DNA from: Clostridia bacterium
GTDB lineage: Bacteria; Bacillota_A; Clostridia; Christensenellales; Aristaeellaceae
NCBI GenBank assembly: GCA_017509065.1
Contig: JAFWQM010000022.1
Coordinates: 1 to 64,000 of the forward strand
DNA: 64,000 bases
Reading direction: 5' to 3'
Within the stretch, counting starts at the first letter, position 1, and each line of letters opens with the position of its first letter. Shown piece after piece: positions 25,611-34,786 of this stretch. The notes beneath the pieces are model-generated. The model had not been told where the DNA came from, searched no databases, and saw only the letters and a program-made list of their open reading frames with translations. Made by a program: the position numbers and the translations under genes.

Positions 25611-25775
25611 AAACACCATACGCTGGCCCTTGTTCCAAAACGGAACAGGGGCTTTTCTTTGTTTGAGGGGGCTCTTTTTCTTCCCGCTTTTATGCTTCAA
25701 TGAGGTCACCGCGGAACGCGGAACAATCGCCCGCTCAGGGCAGAAGAAGCGGCCGCTTTACGGCCAGGAGGATGA

Positions 25776-26552
25776 ATGATGGAACGATTGAATTTGCAGC
25801 GGTTTGGCGAAGGCGCAGAAGCGGAAACCATGGGCAGCGCAAACGGAGACGTTGCCGGCGGCGAATCCATGGAAGCGTCCGGCGGCGATCGGCCGACCTT
25901 TCGGGAGCTGATCTCCGGAGAGTATCGGCAGGACTATGAAAAGGCGGTAGGCCAGCGCATCCAAACGGCGATCCAGCAGCGCTTCAAGAATCAGCAGGAT
26001 TACAGGAAGCAGCTGGACGCTGTGCAGCCCATCCTGCAAACGCTCGGCGGACGATATGGACTGAAAGCGGAAGACGTTGCGGGCATTTCGGAAAGGCTCC
26101 GGCAGGAGAATGCCGAAGCCCCCGCCGCGGAACAGGCGGATGCTGCGACGCCGTCCAGGGATTTCATGCAGGAGCACGTCCAAAACGTATACGCGCAGGC
26201 AGAAGCGCTGCGGAAAGAGTTTCCGGGCTTTAACCTGACAGCGGAAATGGCCAATCCTGTATTTGTGCGCATGACTTCCCCCGGCGTGGGCATGAGCGTG
26301 AAGGATGCCTTTTTCGCGGTGCACAGCAAGGAAATCCAGCGGGACAGCATGGCGTTCGCCGCGCGTCAGGCAGGCGAACGCATCGCCGCCAGCGTATTGG
26401 CCGGAGCCAGCCGCCCCCGGGAAAACGGGCTCGATCCCGCGGGCAGCGCCGATATGGGCGTGAACGTGCAGAGCATGGATCGGAAGACCCGCGCGGAATA
26501 CCGCCGCAGAATCAGGAACGGGGAGAAAATCAATTTCACCGATTATGTGTAA
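25776..26552 (+). CDS. Capsid scaffolding-like protein
   Basis: 258 residues, AGGAGG upstream. It starts with the MERLNLQRFGEG sequence commonly seen at the beginning of capsid scaffold proteins, is acidic and helical with Gln-rich stretches (GQRIQTAIQQRFKNQQDY), and lies directly before the major capsid gene. Such proteins guide capsid shell assembly and are absent from mature virions. No protease motif is visible. Confidence 0.65.
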   Translation: MMERLNLQRFGEGAEAETMGSANGDVAGGESMEASGGDRPTFRELISGEYRQDYEKAVGQRIQTAIQQRFKNQQDYRKQLDAVQPILQTLGGRYGLKAEDVAGISERLRQENAEAPAAEQADAATPSRDFMQEHVQNVYAQAEALRKEFPGFNLTAEMANPVFVRMTSPGVGMSVKDAFFAVHSKEIQRDSMAFAARQAGERIAASVLAGASRPRENGLDPAGSADMGVNVQSMDRKTRAEYRRRIRNGEKINFTDYV

Positions 26553-26568
26553 ATAAGGAGGATATCGT

Positions 26569-27855
26569 ATGAAAGATCATTGGATGAACCGGGAAATGCT
26601 GATGGCAGACAGCGGCGGCCAGGGCGGCTATCCGGTGGCGAACACGGGGAACTACACCAACGCCTACACCGGCGCGGAAACGGCTTTTACCGACAGCAGC
26701 ACCATGGCCCCGCAGATCAGGGAATGGTATAACACCGAGGCGCTGGAAAACGCCAAGAGCAACTATGTGTTCGCGCAGTTCGCAAAAAACATTCCCCTGC
26801 CCGAGCATCACGGCATGACCGTGGAAATGCGCAAGGCCAATTCTTTCGGCGACGTGCCCCGCCTCAAGGAGGGCGTGATTCCCGACGGGCAGGCTTTCGG
26901 CTACAGCGCCGTGCAGGCCACCGTGTATGAATACGGCGCTTACACGCCCCTGGGCCGCCGCCTGGAACGCCACGCCATCGACCCAGTGGCCCAGGACGCG
27001 GCAGAGGAAATGGGCGCGGCGGGCGGCAACACCCAGGACAAGATTGCTCGTAACATCGCCATTTCCGGCAGCAATGTGATGTACTGTGACAAGGCAAACG
27101 GCGACGCCGTGACCTCCCGCGCCGCGCTGACCGGCGACTGCGTGCTCACCCCCACCATGGTGAACCGCGCCGTCACCTGGCTGAAAAAGCACAAAGCCCC
27201 CAGGATCGACGGCAAGTATATCGCCATCGTGCATCCTTCCGTCACCTACGACCTTCGCGAAACCAAGGGCTGGCTGGACGCCCATGAGTACGCGCATCCC
27301 GATGAAATCTACAACGGCGAAATCGGCGAGCTCCACGGTGTGCGCTTCATTGAGAGCGACAATGCCAAAGTGTACCGCGGCGCGGCGCTGGCCAGCGACA
27401 GCACGACCCTGCTGGTGAACGGCGCGATCACCCAGGCGGGCAAAACCATCACCTTTGATGGCGGCACTGTGGCGGAAAACGCACTGAAGGACCGCTATAT
27501 CCTGGTGGGTGACGTGAAATGTCTGGTGACCGCCAACACGGCCTCCACCATCACCGTCAAGGATAATGTGAACAATATCGCCGACAACACGGTGATCTAT
27601 CCCGGCGAAGGCGGCGCTGCGGGCATCGCTGTGTACGGCTGCGTGTTCCTGGGCAAGAACGCCTTCGGCATGATCGACGTGGCCGGGGGCAACATGGAAG
27701 TCATCATCAAGACCCCCGAGCAGGCCGGCGGCCCCCTCAACCAGTTCGGCACCATCGGCGTCTACTTCGAAACCGGCGGCGCGGTGCTCTATGAGGAGCG
27801 CCTGCTCCGCGTGGAGTGCGGCAGCCACTACAGCGACGTGGATGAGGACGCCTGA
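26569..27855 (+). CDS. Major capsid protein, N4-gp56 family type
   Basis: 428 residues after AAGGAGG. Features of the N4-gp56-like HK97-fold coat proteins: a long N-terminal arm, VFAQFAKNIPLPEHHGMTVE, TVYEYGAYTPLGRRLERHA, YIAIVHPSVTYDLRE, and a C-terminal FGTIGVYFETGGAVLYEERL. An inserted beta-rich segment (~270-350) may be a surface domain. It should form the icosahedral shell. The codon usage matches the host, and a REP palindrome lies just behind the stop. Confidence 0.88.
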   Translation: MKDHWMNREMLMADSGGQGGYPVANTGNYTNAYTGAETAFTDSSTMAPQIREWYNTEALENAKSNYVFAQFAKNIPLPEHHGMTVEMRKANSFGDVPRLKEGVIPDGQAFGYSAVQATVYEYGAYTPLGRRLERHAIDPVAQDAAEEMGAAGGNTQDKIARNIAISGSNVMYCDKANGDAVTSRAALTGDCVLTPTMVNRAVTWLKKHKAPRIDGKYIAIVHPSVTYDLRETKGWLDAHEYAHPDEIYNGEIGELHGVRFIESDNAKVYRGAALASDSTTLLVNGAITQAGKTITFDGGTVAENALKDRYILVGDVKCLVTANTASTITVKDNVNNIADNTVIYPGEGGAAGIAVYGCVFLGKNAFGMIDVAGGNMEVIIKTPEQAGGPLNQFGTIGVYFETGGAVLYEERLLRVECGSHYSDVDEDA

Positions 27856-27868
27856 CCGGAGTTTTTTC

Positions 27869-27936
27869 CGGGGGGAACCGCTCTTTGGAGGCCAAAGAGC
27901 GGTTCCCCCCGGACCCCCTTCCGAGAAAGCCATAAG
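27869..27936 (+). repeat. REP-like palindrome R4 with tail, inside the phage-like cassette
   Basis: CGGGGGGAACCGCTCTTTGG palindrome and tail ACCCCCTTCCGAGAAAGCC directly after the capsid gene, the same element found between chromosomal genes. Confidence 0.85.
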
Positions 27937-27981
27937 GGAAAACGATATTTTAATGATATATGAAAGTGGGAGGATACAGAC

Positions 27982-28227
27982 ATGGCTAAGCAGTACGACC
28001 CCTGGCAGGACATGCGCACGGTGTACATCCCCAAGCGCAGCCGCACAGAGCAGAATACCCTGGAAGTGGGCGTGAACGACAAGACCTACTTCGTGCCCAA
28101 GGAGCAGTTCGTGGAAGTGCCCATGCCCCTGTGGGAAGTGATCAATGAAATGCTGGAACGCCAGAAAATCATGGAGCAGGAAGCCGCCCGTACTTCCGGT
28201 ACCCGGGAATACGCGATGAGCGTCTGA
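27982..28227 (+). CDS. Small phage structural-module protein
   Basis: 81 residues after GGGAGGA. Begins MAKQYDPWQDMRTVYIPK and has VNDKTYFVPKEQFVEVP; this short protein regularly follows gp56-type coat genes in Clostridia phages, but has no named function. Possibly a capsid decoration or completion factor (inference). Confidence 0.6.
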   Translation: MAKQYDPWQDMRTVYIPKRSRTEQNTLEVGVNDKTYFVPKEQFVEVPMPLWEVINEMLERQKIMEQEAARTSGTREYAMSV

Positions 28228-28244
28228 TTTCTTTCTTTTGACTA

Positions 28245-28525
28245 AAAGGGCACTTTGAGTTAGGCATTAGGCAATAGATTTGTTCACAAACAACCTCGGT
28301 CGTCATCCCGACCGAAGTGGAGCGCCAGCGGAACGGAGCGGAGGGACCTGAAAGAAACGTATTAATCCAAGCAACATGGTGCCCTGCTTTCAGGTCCCTC
28401 CACTATGCTGCGCTCCGGTCGGGATGACAATGTAACTTGTACTCTTTTAAAGCAACTCGATTGAACAGTTAGATCAGAGGGTAAATACACTATTGCTTAA
28501 TGCCTTAATCACCTAAAGTGCCCTT
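28245..28525. repeat. Nested composite palindrome C
   Basis: Outer arms: GGGCACTTTGAGTTAGGCAT... (28,249-28,277) and its imperfect complement (28,490-28,523), including 7-base-period ATTAGGC units. Inner palindrome: TCATCCCGACCGAAGTGGAG...GGGACCTGAAAG (28,303-28,354) with CTTTCAGGTCCCTCC...GGTCGGGATGA (28,387-28,427). This fills the 315-base gap between two phage-module genes. Confidence 0.8.
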
Positions 28526-28542
28526 GAAGGAGGTATTTAACT

Positions 28543-28923
28543 ATGACTATGGAGAAGGCCATTTTCCAGGCGGATGAACTAAAGCCCAACCAGGTGGCGA
28601 GGGCCCTGAAGATCGAATGGCTGAGCCACCTGGACCGGCGCGTTTTCAAGGAAGTCTTTTCCACGCACGAGCCGGACGCGGAAAAGCCGAAGGCTTTTGA
28701 CGGCTATACCCAGGATACACCGCCCGACACTGAATTGCTTGTCAAGCCGCCTTACGACGATGTTTATCTGTATTTCCTCGCCATGCAGATCGACCTGGCC
28801 AACCTGGAATATGACAAATACAACAATAATCTGCTGCTGTTCAGCGAAGCCTGGGGACAATTCACCCGGGCGTACCACCGGGAGCACCGGTTCAAGGCCG
28901 CGTCCTGCGCGCTGAAATTCTGA
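28543..28923 (+). CDS. Phage head-tail connector-like protein
   Basis: 126 residues after AAGGAGG. Sequence pattern ADELKPNQVARALKIEWLSH and YDDVYLYFLAMQIDLANLEY with a final tyrosine-rich AYHREHR region is typical of small proteins after the coat gene of Clostridia phages, thought to act in head completion. Function inferred from position. Confidence 0.6.
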   Translation: MTMEKAIFQADELKPNQVARALKIEWLSHLDRRVFKEVFSTHEPDAEKPKAFDGYTQDTPPDTELLVKPPYDDVYLYFLAMQIDLANLEYDKYNNNLLLFSEAWGQFTRAYHREHRFKAASCALKF

Positions 28924-28939
28924 CAAGGGAGGGAATGAC

Positions 28940-30727
28940 ATGCGCTATCCGACCCTGCAGGCCATCCCCTCAAAGCAGCTCTGGACGGAGCAGTTCACCG
29001 GCCTCGACCGGCGGCCCCGAACATACGACGGCGCTTTTGCTGCCATGGGCAACATGACCGGCGAAAACTGGCCGCTGCTTTCCAGCCGCAAAAAGCGCGG
29101 CATCGTGGCAGAGCTGGACAATCCACTGGGAATGATGGCCATGGAAAAACTGGCATGGATCGACGGGAGCACGCTGTACTACGACGGCAAACCCACCCCG
29201 ATCACCGATCTGTCGCTGGATGATAGTATGCTGCCAAAGCAGATGGTATCCATGGGTGCATACCTGCTGGTGTTCCCCGACGGCGTATACTGCAACACGG
29301 TGAACATGACTGATCACGGCAGTGTCAATCGGCTCTATGAATCGGCTGAAGGCCAGTCGGTCAGCTTTTCTCTTTGCACGCTCGAAGGCCAGGAGTATCC
29401 GCGCACTTCGATGACGGTAAGCGACGCCGAGCCGGAGGAACCCGAGGAAGGTGATTACTGGCTGGACACCAGCGGGGAAACCCACGCGCTTTACCGTTGG
29501 ACGGGCGAATGGACGGGCATTTCCAGCGTTTCTATCCGCATCGGCGCGCCTGGCATCGGAAGCGACCTGAAAGTCCAGGATGGCGTAACGATCAGCGGCG
29601 TCAGTTACGAGGGAGAAAACGAAACTCTGAAAACCCAGCTTGAACTGCTGAACAACACTCATCTCGTGCAGGCTGTGGGAGAAGATTATATCGTCGTCAC
29701 CGGCGTGATCGACCAGAACTACACCCAGACCGGCGCTGCTGTCCGGGCGGACCGCAAAGCCCCGCGGATGGATTTTGTGATCGAATGCAACAACCGCCTG
29801 TGGGGCTGCCGCTACGGCGAGCAGGACGGCGAGACCGTGAACCAGATCTACGCCTGCGCTCTGGGCGATTTCACCAATTGGCGGAAATTCGCGGGCACGA
29901 GCCAGGACAGCTACTTCGTGCATCTGGGTTCTGACGGGCCCTTTACCGGCGCGGCAACGCACCGCGGCACACCCTGCTTTTTCAAAGAAAACTGCCTGCA
30001 CCGTATTTACGGCGAAATCCCCGCGAACTATCAAACGCAGACCACCCAATGTGAAGGCGTAAACCCCGGCAGCGGAAGCACCCTCGTTTCCGTCAACAGC
30101 GTGATGTATTATCTGAGCGCTCACAGCGTGCAGCGGTTCGACGGGGTTCCGGAATGCGTCGGCAAAGCGCTGGGCCAGGACAGGCTCAGCTCCGGCGCGG
30201 CGGGAGAGATGAACGGGAATTATTACCTGTCCGCGCGGGAAGCGTCTGGCGGCTGGAGCCTGTATGTGCTGGAAACCGGTAAAGGCGTATGGCACCGGCA
30301 GGACGACGCCCATGCCCTGGCCTTCGCGCCGCTGAAAGGAGAAATGTACATGCTCTGCCAGAATGGTACGCTCTATGCCCTGAACGGCACAGCCGGCACC
30401 CCCGAACCGGACGAAGTGACCTGGTACGCGGAGACGGCGGAAATGGGCTATGAATACCCGGAGCATCAGTACCTGAGCCGTTTTCTGCTGCGCATGAAGC
30501 TGAACAAAGGCGCGGAGTGCCGCTTTCTGGTGCAGTATGATTCCGACGGCATATGGCTGGAGAGCGGCGTTCTGCGCGGAAACGGCAGGACCAGCCTGCT
30601 CCTCATGCCCATCGTGCCCCGGCGGTGCCAGCATATGAAGATCCGGCTGGAAGGCAGCGGCGGAATGCAGCTTTACGGCATGGCCCGGGTGCTGTTTGCC
30701 GGCGCAGGCGGCGGAATCACGCCATAA
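28940..30727 (+). CDS. Phage tail-hub-like beta-propeller protein
   Basis: 595 residues. Begins with a conserved podovirus-like start (FTGLDRRPRTYDGAFAAMGN) and then repeated WD/kelch-like beta blades (MEKLAWIDGSTLYYDGKP, VECNNRLWGC, AHSVQRFDG, NGTLYALNG), followed by a C-terminal jelly-roll-like part. Comparable proteins form a ring under the portal in short-tailed phages. It is likely a tail structural component. Confidence 0.6.
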   Translation: MRYPTLQAIPSKQLWTEQFTGLDRRPRTYDGAFAAMGNMTGENWPLLSSRKKRGIVAELDNPLGMMAMEKLAWIDGSTLYYDGKPTPITDLSLDDSMLPKQMVSMGAYLLVFPDGVYCNTVNMTDHGSVNRLYESAEGQSVSFSLCTLEGQEYPRTSMTVSDAEPEEPEEGDYWLDTSGETHALYRWTGEWTGISSVSIRIGAPGIGSDLKVQDGVTISGVSYEGENETLKTQLELLNNTHLVQAVGEDYIVVTGVIDQNYTQTGAAVRADRKAPRMDFVIECNNRLWGCRYGEQDGETVNQIYACALGDFTNWRKFAGTSQDSYFVHLGSDGPFTGAATHRGTPCFFKENCLHRIYGEIPANYQTQTTQCEGVNPGSGSTLVSVNSVMYYLSAHSVQRFDGVPECVGKALGQDRLSSGAAGEMNGNYYLSAREASGGWSLYVLETGKGVWHRQDDAHALAFAPLKGEMYMLCQNGTLYALNGTAGTPEPDEVTWYAETAEMGYEYPEHQYLSRFLLRMKLNKGAECRFLVQYDSDGIWLESGVLRGNGRTSLLLMPIVPRRCQHMKIRLEGSGGMQLYGMARVLFAGAGGGITP

Positions 30728-30752
30728 ATCGGAACAAAAGGAGGACAGAAAG

Positions 30753-31376
30753 ATGGATTCATACCCTATGCGGAACATCAGGATCAATCCTGAGAATAAC
30801 GTCCAATCTCCCTACGGAAATGCCGGGAACGCTCAGATGGTGAGTCCTTTGATCGATACGGCCAGGCAGTATCTGTATTCCACGATGAAATGGAGCCCGC
30901 AGCCCTACCAGAGCCGTTATTCGGAACAGATTTCCAGTCTGTATGACCAGATCATGCGCCGTCCCGGTTTTTCTTACAATGCCGGACGCGACCCGCTTTT
31001 CCAGCAGTACCGGGATCAGTATATCCGGAACGGGCTTCACGCCATGCAGGACAGCGCGGGCATTTCGGCGGCGCTCACGGGCGGATACGGTAACAGCTGG
31101 GCCAGCACCGCGGGTTACCAGGCTTACGCGGAATATCTGAACGCGCTGAACGATAAGCTGCCCGAGCTGGAGAAACGCGCTCAGGAGCGGTACAGCATGG
31201 AAGAACAGTCGCTGAATGATAGAATGAACCTGCTGATGAACCTGGATGATCGGGAATACGGCTGGTATCGGGACTCGATGAGCGACTGGCAGTACAATGC
31301 CAAGCTGGCGCTGGAACAGAAAAAATTCAATCTGGAGGTGCAGCGGTATTTGGATTCGCTGCAAAACTACAGATAA
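30753..31376 (+). CDS. Phage ejection/internal-virion-like protein
   Basis: 207 residues from ATG 30753 (AAAGGAGG). The motif FSYNAGRDPLFQQYRDQYIR and SAALTGGYGNSWASTAGYQA is common in a family of Clostridia prophage proteins next to tail genes. The C-terminal half is a long charged helix (LPELEKRAQERYSMEEQSL). Role inferred as an internal or tail-tip component. Confidence 0.6.
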   Translation: MDSYPMRNIRINPENNVQSPYGNAGNAQMVSPLIDTARQYLYSTMKWSPQPYQSRYSEQISSLYDQIMRRPGFSYNAGRDPLFQQYRDQYIRNGLHAMQDSAGISAALTGGYGNSWASTAGYQAYAEYLNALNDKLPELEKRAQERYSMEEQSLNDRMNLLMNLDDREYGWYRDSMSDWQYNAKLALEQKKFNLEVQRYLDSLQNYR

Positions 31377-31426
31377 TCATCCAGGCGCGGGCTGAGAAGG
31401 ATAAATAAAGGCAGGGAGATGATCAG

Positions 31427-32533
31427 ATGGCTTATTTGACGGATATTCCTTTCACCGGCAGTTTGAAGGATATCAGGCAGGTAACAGATTACCTGCGCCA
31501 GCTGGAAGACCAGCTGAGGTACGTGATCCAGCACATCGGCGCGGAAAACATCCAGCCGAACGCCGTCGGCGAGGAGCAGCTCAGCCCGAAGGTGAAGGAG
31601 GATATGCAAACAGTCCGCAAAACCGTAAAAGACATGAGCCGCAGCCTCAGCTCCTATCGCCAGACAGCGGAGGAAATCGCGCTCGAAGTGCGCCGCATGG
31701 CAGAGGACGGCGTGGAAAAAGTCAATAACTCCGCGCTGACCATCAACGCGAACGGGATCGATATGTCCGGCGGTGAAATCAACATTCGCGCGGGCAGCGC
31801 GTTCCGGGCCACGAGCGGCGGGGTGTTTGAGGTGTTCGCCGCCGATGGGAACAGCTGCATCAAGTTCGGCGGCACCGAGGAAAACCCCAATGCTTCCCTG
31901 GGCAACGGCGGTACCCTGCGCGTGAAAACCATCTATGCCGACACCATCCATGCGGGCAGCAGCGATTTTTATTCCGGCGGGAACAGTTTATCAGACAGCC
32001 AGGTGGTGGTGTCGGCGGCAAAGCCGGAGGGGCATAGCCTGCTCTGGATTCAGCCGCTGACTGCAAACAAAGCGGATTATACCCTGATTCCCGCTGAAAC
32101 TGTCACGATGAACGGCGCCCAGGCGGTGCAGACCCTGACCCTCACCCGCAGCCGTCCTTCCGGGTTGGAGGGGCTGACCTGCCGATACGGCGTGAAGTTT
32201 TCCATCTACAACGCATCCGGGGCGTGCACCTGGAACAGCATTCAGGTCCACTTGCTGCGAACCGGCCAATCACCGCTGCTGATTTATGAAAGCAGCCCGA
32301 ATACGCAAGTGAATACAGGCGATTATTTCTGCGTGGATACGCTCAATTCTCCCTCTTCACTTCTGGAAAACCTGACGGCGGCCGCGAATTTGCAGCTGCG
32401 TGTGACGCTCATGAAAAGCAGCGGAACGCAAGCCAGCTTTTCCGCGAACAGCCCGATCATTCTCACCTGCGAAGCTGCGGAAGGCGGATTATCCGACGGG
32501 ACGCAGCCCTGCGAAATCCGGTATATTCCATAA
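31427..32533 (+). CDS. Phage tail fibre/baseplate-like protein
   Basis: 368 residues. A coiled N-terminal region (LKDIRQVTDYLRQLEDQLRY) is followed by the GIDMSGGEINIRAGSAF segment seen in prophage tail endopeptidase-like and fibre proteins, and a beta-rich C-terminal domain. It ends the cassette, with terminators from both strands behind it. Confidence 0.6.
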   Translation: MAYLTDIPFTGSLKDIRQVTDYLRQLEDQLRYVIQHIGAENIQPNAVGEEQLSPKVKEDMQTVRKTVKDMSRSLSSYRQTAEEIALEVRRMAEDGVEKVNNSALTINANGIDMSGGEINIRAGSAFRATSGGVFEVFAADGNSCIKFGGTEENPNASLGNGGTLRVKTIYADTIHAGSSDFYSGGNSLSDSQVVVSAAKPEGHSLLWIQPLTANKADYTLIPAETVTMNGAQAVQTLTLTRSRPSGLEGLTCRYGVKFSIYNASGACTWNSIQVHLLRTGQSPLLIYESSPNTQVNTGDYFCVDTLNSPSSLLENLTAAANLQLRVTLMKSSGTQASFSANSPIILTCEAAEGGLSDGTQPCEIRYIP

Positions 32534-32573
32534 ATATTGTGCGGTTCATATGCTTTGTTTACAGCCGCATTCT

Positions 32574-32602
32574 GCCGTCTCCTGGATAAGGGGCGGCTTT
32601 TT
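32574..32602 (+). terminator. Terminator of the phage-like cassette
   Basis: GCCGTC...GGCGGC stem followed by TTTTT. Confidence 0.65.
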
Positions 32603-32612
32603 GCACATAAAA

Positions 32613-32640
32613 AGGGCTGCCTCTTTGCGAGACAGCTCCT
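32613..32640 (-). terminator. Terminator of the small VDxLxxNW gene
   Basis: Minus strand: GGAGCTGTCTC-GCAAA-GAGGCAGCCC then TTTTTA. Confidence 0.7.
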
Positions 32641-32656
32641 TGCTGAAAAAGCTGGA

Positions 32657-33145
32657 TTACTGGGCCGGGCTGCTCAGGACAATGACGCCGGTCGCGGTCT
32701 TGCCAAACTCTGCGAACGCGACATCCCTGATGGCCTGAAGGTCGCCAGCGCCCGCGTAGGAAACATTCACGATCTCGCCCTTGCGGTTGTAGGACACGAT
32801 CCACTCACCCTGCAGCGTGATAAAAGCGCGGTCAGTCTTGGTGCCGACCCAATCTATGCCATACCAGAATTTGGCTACGCCGGGCTGGAAATCCTGGTCG
32901 AAGAGGAACACGGAAGTGGTCAGGTTGCTGTCCACAGCAAGCTCAACCAGCTTCAGTTCGGCCGGCCAGTTGACAAACAGCCTGTCAACCGATTTGCTCA
33001 GAGCAATGTAGATCACATTGTCTTTGGTCTCGGTGACCATGACAGCGAAGGCGTCTTTGCCGGGCATAGGCGGAATTTCAGCCATGGCGGCGGCGCAGGA
33101 GCACAGAATCACGGCGGCAAGAATCAACGCAACAATCTTTTTCAT
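32657..33145 (-). CDS. Secreted single-module VDxLxxNW protein
   Basis: 162 residues from ATG 33145 (GAGGAG upstream). Signal peptide MKKIVALILAAVILCSCAAA then AMA; a cysteine in the leader could allow lipidation. The mature part holds one copy of a module with NVIYIALSKSVDRLFVNWP and WYGIDWVGTKTDRAFITLQG, ending in a strand (GEWIVSYNRKGEIVNVSYAG). The same module is repeated in the larger secreted proteins at 34.8 and 36.5 kb. Function unknown; likely at the cell surface. Confidence 0.75.
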   Translation of the reverse strand: MKKIVALILAAVILCSCAAAMAEIPPMPGKDAFAVMVTETKDNVIYIALSKSVDRLFVNWPAELKLVELAVDSNLTTSVFLFDQDFQPGVAKFWYGIDWVGTKTDRAFITLQGEWIVSYNRKGEIVNVSYAGAGDLQAIRDVAFAEFGKTATGVIVLSSPAQ

Positions 33146-33204
33146 CTTGATTATCTCCTCTTCATTATTTGGTTGACCATCTGGTCTTTTCAATGATCAA
33201 CCAT

Positions 33205-33233
33205 ATCTTAGCGTATTTGGGTGAATTCGTCAA
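33205..33233 (-). promoter_or_regulatory. Promoter of the small VDxLxxNW gene
   Basis: Minus strand TTGACG, 17 bases, TAAGAT. Confidence 0.6.
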
Positions 33234-33326
33234 GAGATTTTTTCTGATTGTCATTTGATTCAGAGTTTTTTCGCCGCAGGAAATAAATGTATCGCTCCGC
33301 ATCGGCTGTGCAGGAGCCGCTGACTC

Positions 33327-33381
33327 AGCCCTGTCTTTCTTCTGTATCACGCTTGACAGGGCTGTCTTTTTTCACTATCAT
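33327..33381 (+). promoter_or_regulatory. metY promoter region with overlapping hairpin
   Basis: TTGACA (33,353-33,358), 17 bases, TATCAT (33,376-33,381). The -35 lies in the 3' arm of an inverted repeat AGCCCTGTC...GACAGGGCT followed by TCTTTTTT, so it resembles either a terminator/attenuator or an operator overlapping the promoter. Confidence 0.55.
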
Positions 33382-33435
33382 GAACTGGAATTCATCTGTG
33401 AACCGCCAATGACAAACCAAGGGAGGCTACGAATT

Positions 33436-34719
33436 ATGAGCGATTACCGCATTGAAACAAAATGCGTGCAGGGCGGCTATACGCCGGGCAACGGCGAGCC
33501 GCGGCAGATTCCGATCGTCCAATCCACCACTTTTAAATACGCTACGGGCGAGGACATGGGCAAACTGTTTGACCTGGAAGCCAGCGGATACTTCTACACC
33601 CGCCTGCAGAACCCCACCAACGATTATGTGGCCGCGAAAATTGCCGAGCTGGAAGGCGGCACGGCGGCGATGCTCACCTCCTCCGGCCAGGCGGCGAATT
33701 TCTTTGCCATGTTCAACCTGGCTTCCTGCGGCGACCATATGGTGGCTTCGTCAAGCATTTACGGCGGCACGTTCAATTTGATCAGCGTCACCATGGCGAA
33801 GATGGGCATTGAGACCACCTTCGTCTCCCCCGACTGCACGGACGAGGAGTTGAACGCCGCGTTCCGCCCGAACACAAAGCTGGTGTTCGGCGAAACCATC
33901 GCCAACCCCGCCCTGACCGTACTGGACATTGAGCAATTCGCCAAAGCGGCCCATGCCCACGGCGTGCCGCTGATCATCGACAACACCTTCGCCACCCCGG
34001 TGAACTGCCGTCCCTTTGAATGGGGCGCGGACATCGTGACCCACTCCACCACCAAATACATGGACGGCCACGGCGTGGGCGTGGGCGGCGCGATCGTGGA
34101 CAGCGGGAAATTCGACTGGATGGCAAACGCGGACAAGTTCCCCGGCCTGTGCACTCCGGACGACAGTTATCATGGCATCACTTACGCGGAAAAGTTCGGC
34201 TTGGCCGGGGCGTTTATCACCAAATGCACCGCCCAGCTCATGCGCGACTTCGGCTCCATCCAGTCTCCCCAGAACGCTTTCTACCTGAACCTGGGCCTGG
34301 AAAGCCTGCACGTGCGCATGGCGCGGCACTGCGAGAACGGTCAGGCCGTGGCGGAGTTTTTGCAGAAGCATCCCAAGGTGAGCCACGTCAGCTATTGCGG
34401 CCTGACCGGGGACAAGTATCACGAACGGGCGAAGAAGTACCTGCCCAAGGGCTCCTGCGGCGTGGTGAGCTTTGAACTGAAAGGCGGGCGTGAAGCCGCG
34501 TCCGTGTTCATGAACAGCCTGCGCCTCGCCGCCATCGAAACCCACGTGGCCGACGCGCGTACCTGCTGCCTGAACCCCGCCTCCACCACCCACCGCCAGA
34601 TGAGCGACGAGCAGCTCAAGGCCGCGGGCATCCCCGCAGGGCTGGTGCGCATGAGCTGCGGCCTGGAAAACGCCGACGACCTGATCGCCGATATCGCCCA
34701 GGCACTGGAGAAAATTTAA
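33436..34719 (+). CDS. metY: O-acetylhomoserine sulfhydrylase / Cys-Met metabolism PLP enzyme
   Basis: 427 residues from ATG 33436 (GGGAGG). Family landmarks: IPIVQSTTFKY, FYTRLQNPTNDYVAAKIAEL, SSGQAANFFAM, and the PLP lysine in THSTTKYMDGHGV (~210), plus CCLNPASTTHRQMS near the end. It makes homocysteine from O-acetylhomoserine and sulfide. Close in role to cysK at 6.6 kb. It sits between secreted-protein genes with no operon partner. Confidence 0.93.
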   Translation: MSDYRIETKCVQGGYTPGNGEPRQIPIVQSTTFKYATGEDMGKLFDLEASGYFYTRLQNPTNDYVAAKIAELEGGTAAMLTSSGQAANFFAMFNLASCGDHMVASSSIYGGTFNLISVTMAKMGIETTFVSPDCTDEELNAAFRPNTKLVFGETIANPALTVLDIEQFAKAAHAHGVPLIIDNTFATPVNCRPFEWGADIVTHSTTKYMDGHGVGVGGAIVDSGKFDWMANADKFPGLCTPDDSYHGITYAEKFGLAGAFITKCTAQLMRDFGSIQSPQNAFYLNLGLESLHVRMARHCENGQAVAEFLQKHPKVSHVSYCGLTGDKYHERAKKYLPKGSCGVVSFELKGGREAASVFMNSLRLAAIETHVADARTCCLNPASTTHRQMSDEQLKAAGIPAGLVRMSCGLENADDLIADIAQALEKI

Positions 34720-34738
34720 ACAACCGATTGTTTCCACG

Positions 34739-34778
34739 CAAAAGCCCCCGCCTGTCAATCAAGCGGGGGCATTGCTTT
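34739..34778. terminator. Bidirectional terminator after metY
   Basis: AAAAGCCCCCGC and GCGGGGGCATTGCTTTT arms with a ten-base loop, between convergent genes. Confidence 0.85.
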
Positions 34779-34786
34779 TGGTTTTC

